Source: Chloroflexota bacterium (GTDB lineage Bacteria > Chloroflexota > Limnocylindria > Limnocylindrales > CSP1-4). Taken from it: DNA of 6,207 bases. Below are positions 5,125 to 6,207 of the stretch, one piece after another; positions within the stretch are counted from its first letter, which is position 1; each line of letters begins with the position of its first letter. The stretch is from positions 1 through 6,207 of the forward strand of contig JAOUEG010000113.1 of NCBI GenBank assembly GCA_029858845.1, given 5' to 3'. The position numbers and the translations under genes are program-made. The notes under the pieces were generated by a model. That model did no database searches and was not told where the DNA came from. It saw only the letters and a program-made list of their open reading frames with translations.

Positions 5125-5583
5125 GTGAAGGACCAGGACCCCCGGACGCCAACCTCGGAACCCGACGCCAGCGATCCGGCCGTCTCGACCGCCGACGCAG
5201 TGCCCGGGGCGACCGCCTCGCTGCCCGTGCGCGCGATCCTCGTAGCCGTGGGGACGCTCTCGCTCGGTGTCGGCCTGATCGGGATCGTCGTCCCGGTCCT
5301 GCCGACGACGCCGTTCCTGCTTCTCGCGGCAGCCTGCTATGCCCGCGCCTCTGACCGTCTGTACTCGTGGCTCATCGGCCAACCGTCCCTTGGCCCGATC
5401 ATCACCGAGTGGCGTCGCTCCCGGTCGCTGCCGCCCGGGGTGAAGGCCCGGGCCCTGATCGTGATCGCGCTCTCGTTCGGGGCATCGATCATCCTGGTGG
5501 ATGACCTGCCGGTCCGCGCGATCCTCCTCGCGGCGGCGCTTGCCGTGGGTGTGTTCGTGTACCGGATCCCGACGCGTTCCTGA
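5125..5583 (+). CDS. DUF454 family inner-membrane protein (YbaN-like)
   Basis: A 152-residue membrane protein. The DUF454 core is clear: a first hydrophobic helix (about 35-57), the signature PVLPTTPFLLLAAACYARAS (57-76), then LYSWLIGQPSLGPIITEWRR (79-98), SLPPGVKAR, and two further helices (about 109-126 and 128-146). E. coli YbaN, of this family, is about 125 residues; the extra length here is a disordered N-terminal tail rich in Asp, Pro, Ser and Thr (1-33). Start: GTG 5125 is chosen because the tail begins there and upstream codons turn Arg/Pro-rich; an in-frame ATG at 5050 is possible but would place more of the gene in the divergent promoter region. The ribosome binding site is weak (GCAGGG at about 16 nt). 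The family's function is unknown. A small GCCG/CGGC hairpin (5588-5598) follows the stop. Confidence 0.85.
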   Translation: MKDQDPRTPTSEPDASDPAVSTADAVPGATASLPVRAILVAVGTLSLGVGLIGIVVPVLPTTPFLLLAAACYARASDRLYSWLIGQPSLGPIITEWRRSRSLPPGVKARALIVIALSFGASIILVDDLPVRAILLAAALAVGVFVYRIPTRS

Positions 5584-5720
5584 CGATGCCGGACCGGCGT
5601 CACGGCGCGCAGCGAGGCAGCGGCGCACAGCTCCTCCGAACCAGCCACGGGTCGCAACCTTCAGGTGTAGATTGGCGGCGGTCGATCGTTGGCGGTCCCA
5701 CGCCAGATCCTCCGGACAGC

Positions 5721-5734
5721 ATCATCTGCATGAT
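5721..5734. promoter_or_regulatory. Short perfect dyad upstream of the Tat-secreted protein gene
   Basis: ATCAT (5721-5725) and ATGAT (5730-5734) form a perfect inverted repeat around CTGC, in the 188-nt gap before the last gene. A -10-like TAGATT lies upstream at 5668-5673 without a clear -35. An operator is possible; a chance dyad of this size is also possible. Confidence 0.22.
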
Positions 5735-5771
5735 TCGGTCCTGAGTCCGAGCGGCAGGTGGGGGAGGCGAC

Positions 5772-6207
5772 ATGACATCCGATCGTGGCAGTCTCGTTCC
5801 GGCCGAGCCTGAGGTTCCAGGCGCAGCGGTCGAGCCCACCCCTGCTGGGGCGCCCAGGTCGCGTCGGAGTCTTCTCGTCGCCGCGGTGTCGGGCGCGGCG
5901 GGCCTCGTTGTTGGTGCCCTCGGGCGTCCGGCCGGCGCTGAAGCTGCCGCCGGCGAGCCGCTCATGCTCGGCCAGGCGAACGACAGCGGGACAAGCCAGA
6001 CCACCCTGCAGAATGCTGGTCTCGGAGCTGCCTTCACCCTTCGGACCTCCAACATCTCCACGGGTGCAACCGGCATCTTCGGGTGGACGAGCCAGACGGG
6101 TGCCAACGCTACCCGCGGCGTATATGGCAAGGCAGATGGGCCGAACGCCAATGCCGTCGTCGGCCGGCAGACCGGCGCAGCTGGGGCTGGCTCCGCGGTC
6201 GTCGCCG
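5772..6207 (+). CDS. Tat-signal secreted protein with G-x-x-G repeats, C-terminus beyond the window
   Basis: The first 145 residues are present and the frame is open to the window edge. ATG 5772 follows a strong GGAGG (5763-5767), only 4 nt away. Residues 1-28 are Pro, Glu and Ala rich. RSRRSLL (29-35) is a twin-arginine motif, followed by a hydrophobic stretch (about 34-50) and an Ala-rich candidate cleavage region (AGAEAAAG, 54-61). The mature part begins EPLMLGQANDSGTSQTTLQN, then shows short repeats with a G-hydrophobic-hydrophobic-G core: GIFG (101-104), GVYG (116-119), AVVG (128-131) and AVVA at the edge (142-145), 12 to 15 residues apart. Such repeats suggest a stacked beta or fibre-like surface protein, resembling secreted proteins seen in environmental Chloroflexota and Actinomycetota. 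It would be exported folded through Tat. Codons here end in A or T more often than in neighbouring genes. Function is not known. Confidence 0.75.
   Translation, partial: MTSDRGSLVPAEPEVPGAAVEPTPAGAPRSRRSLLVAAVSGAAGLVVGALGRPAGAEAAAGEPLMLGQANDSGTSQTTLQNAGLGAAFTLRTSNISTGATGIFGWTSQTGANATRGVYGKADGPNANAVVGRQTGAAGAGSAVVA

Noticed and set aside
1..6207. CRISPR array, tRNA, rRNA, transposon ends or toxin-antitoxin pair
   Set aside because: No regularly spaced repeats, no cloverleaf or rRNA-like stretch, no transposase or terminal inverted repeats, and no recognisable toxin or antitoxin fold were found on either strand.

Overview
The window is a GC-rich bacterial chromosome segment (roughly two thirds G+C or more, strong G/C preference at third codon positions, several GTG starts). 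It holds eight genes in short transcription units on both strands. Base composition, the uncharacterised small proteins and the Tat-exported repeat protein at the right end suggest an uncultured soil or freshwater Chloroflexota (Limnocylindria/Ellin6529-like). A high-GC actinobacterium cannot be excluded. There is no rRNA or tRNA gene, transposase, integrase or CRISPR array.

Left part (1-1306): the tail of a DUF1611/DgcN-type gene overlaps a complete enolase-superfamily gene of the dipeptide epimerase/DgcA type. This pair matches the known two-gene unit for D-glutamate breakdown, in which D-Glu is N-acetylated and then racemised to the L form. A perfect 10-bp hairpin follows.

Middle-left (1311-2010): an intergenic stretch carries three DnaA-box-like 9-mers at an exact 12-bp period, one of them a perfect consensus box. 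Two short direct repeats follow, then an unrecognised 149-residue protein.

Centre (2027-3797, minus strand): a 480-residue putative DNA amino-methyltransferase is followed after 28 nt by a 99-residue helical protein, a likely two-gene operon. The methyltransferase has its SAM-binding motif before its catalytic TSPPY motif, the reverse of the usual beta-class order. No restriction enzyme is visible. Its leader holds a large hairpin and a possible -10 box.

Right part (3798-6207): a stretch of about 360 nt without genes precedes a 73-residue glycine-rich single-pass membrane protein whose stop codon forms the loop of a hairpin. A five-helix membrane protein (minus) and a YbaN/DUF454 membrane protein (plus) are divergent. 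The window ends inside a gene for a Tat-signal secreted protein with short G-x-x-G repeats.

The strongest leads are the methyltransferase with reordered motifs, the 12-bp phased DnaA-box array, and the D-glutamate gene pair. No complete new defence or mobile system can be demonstrated from this sequence.
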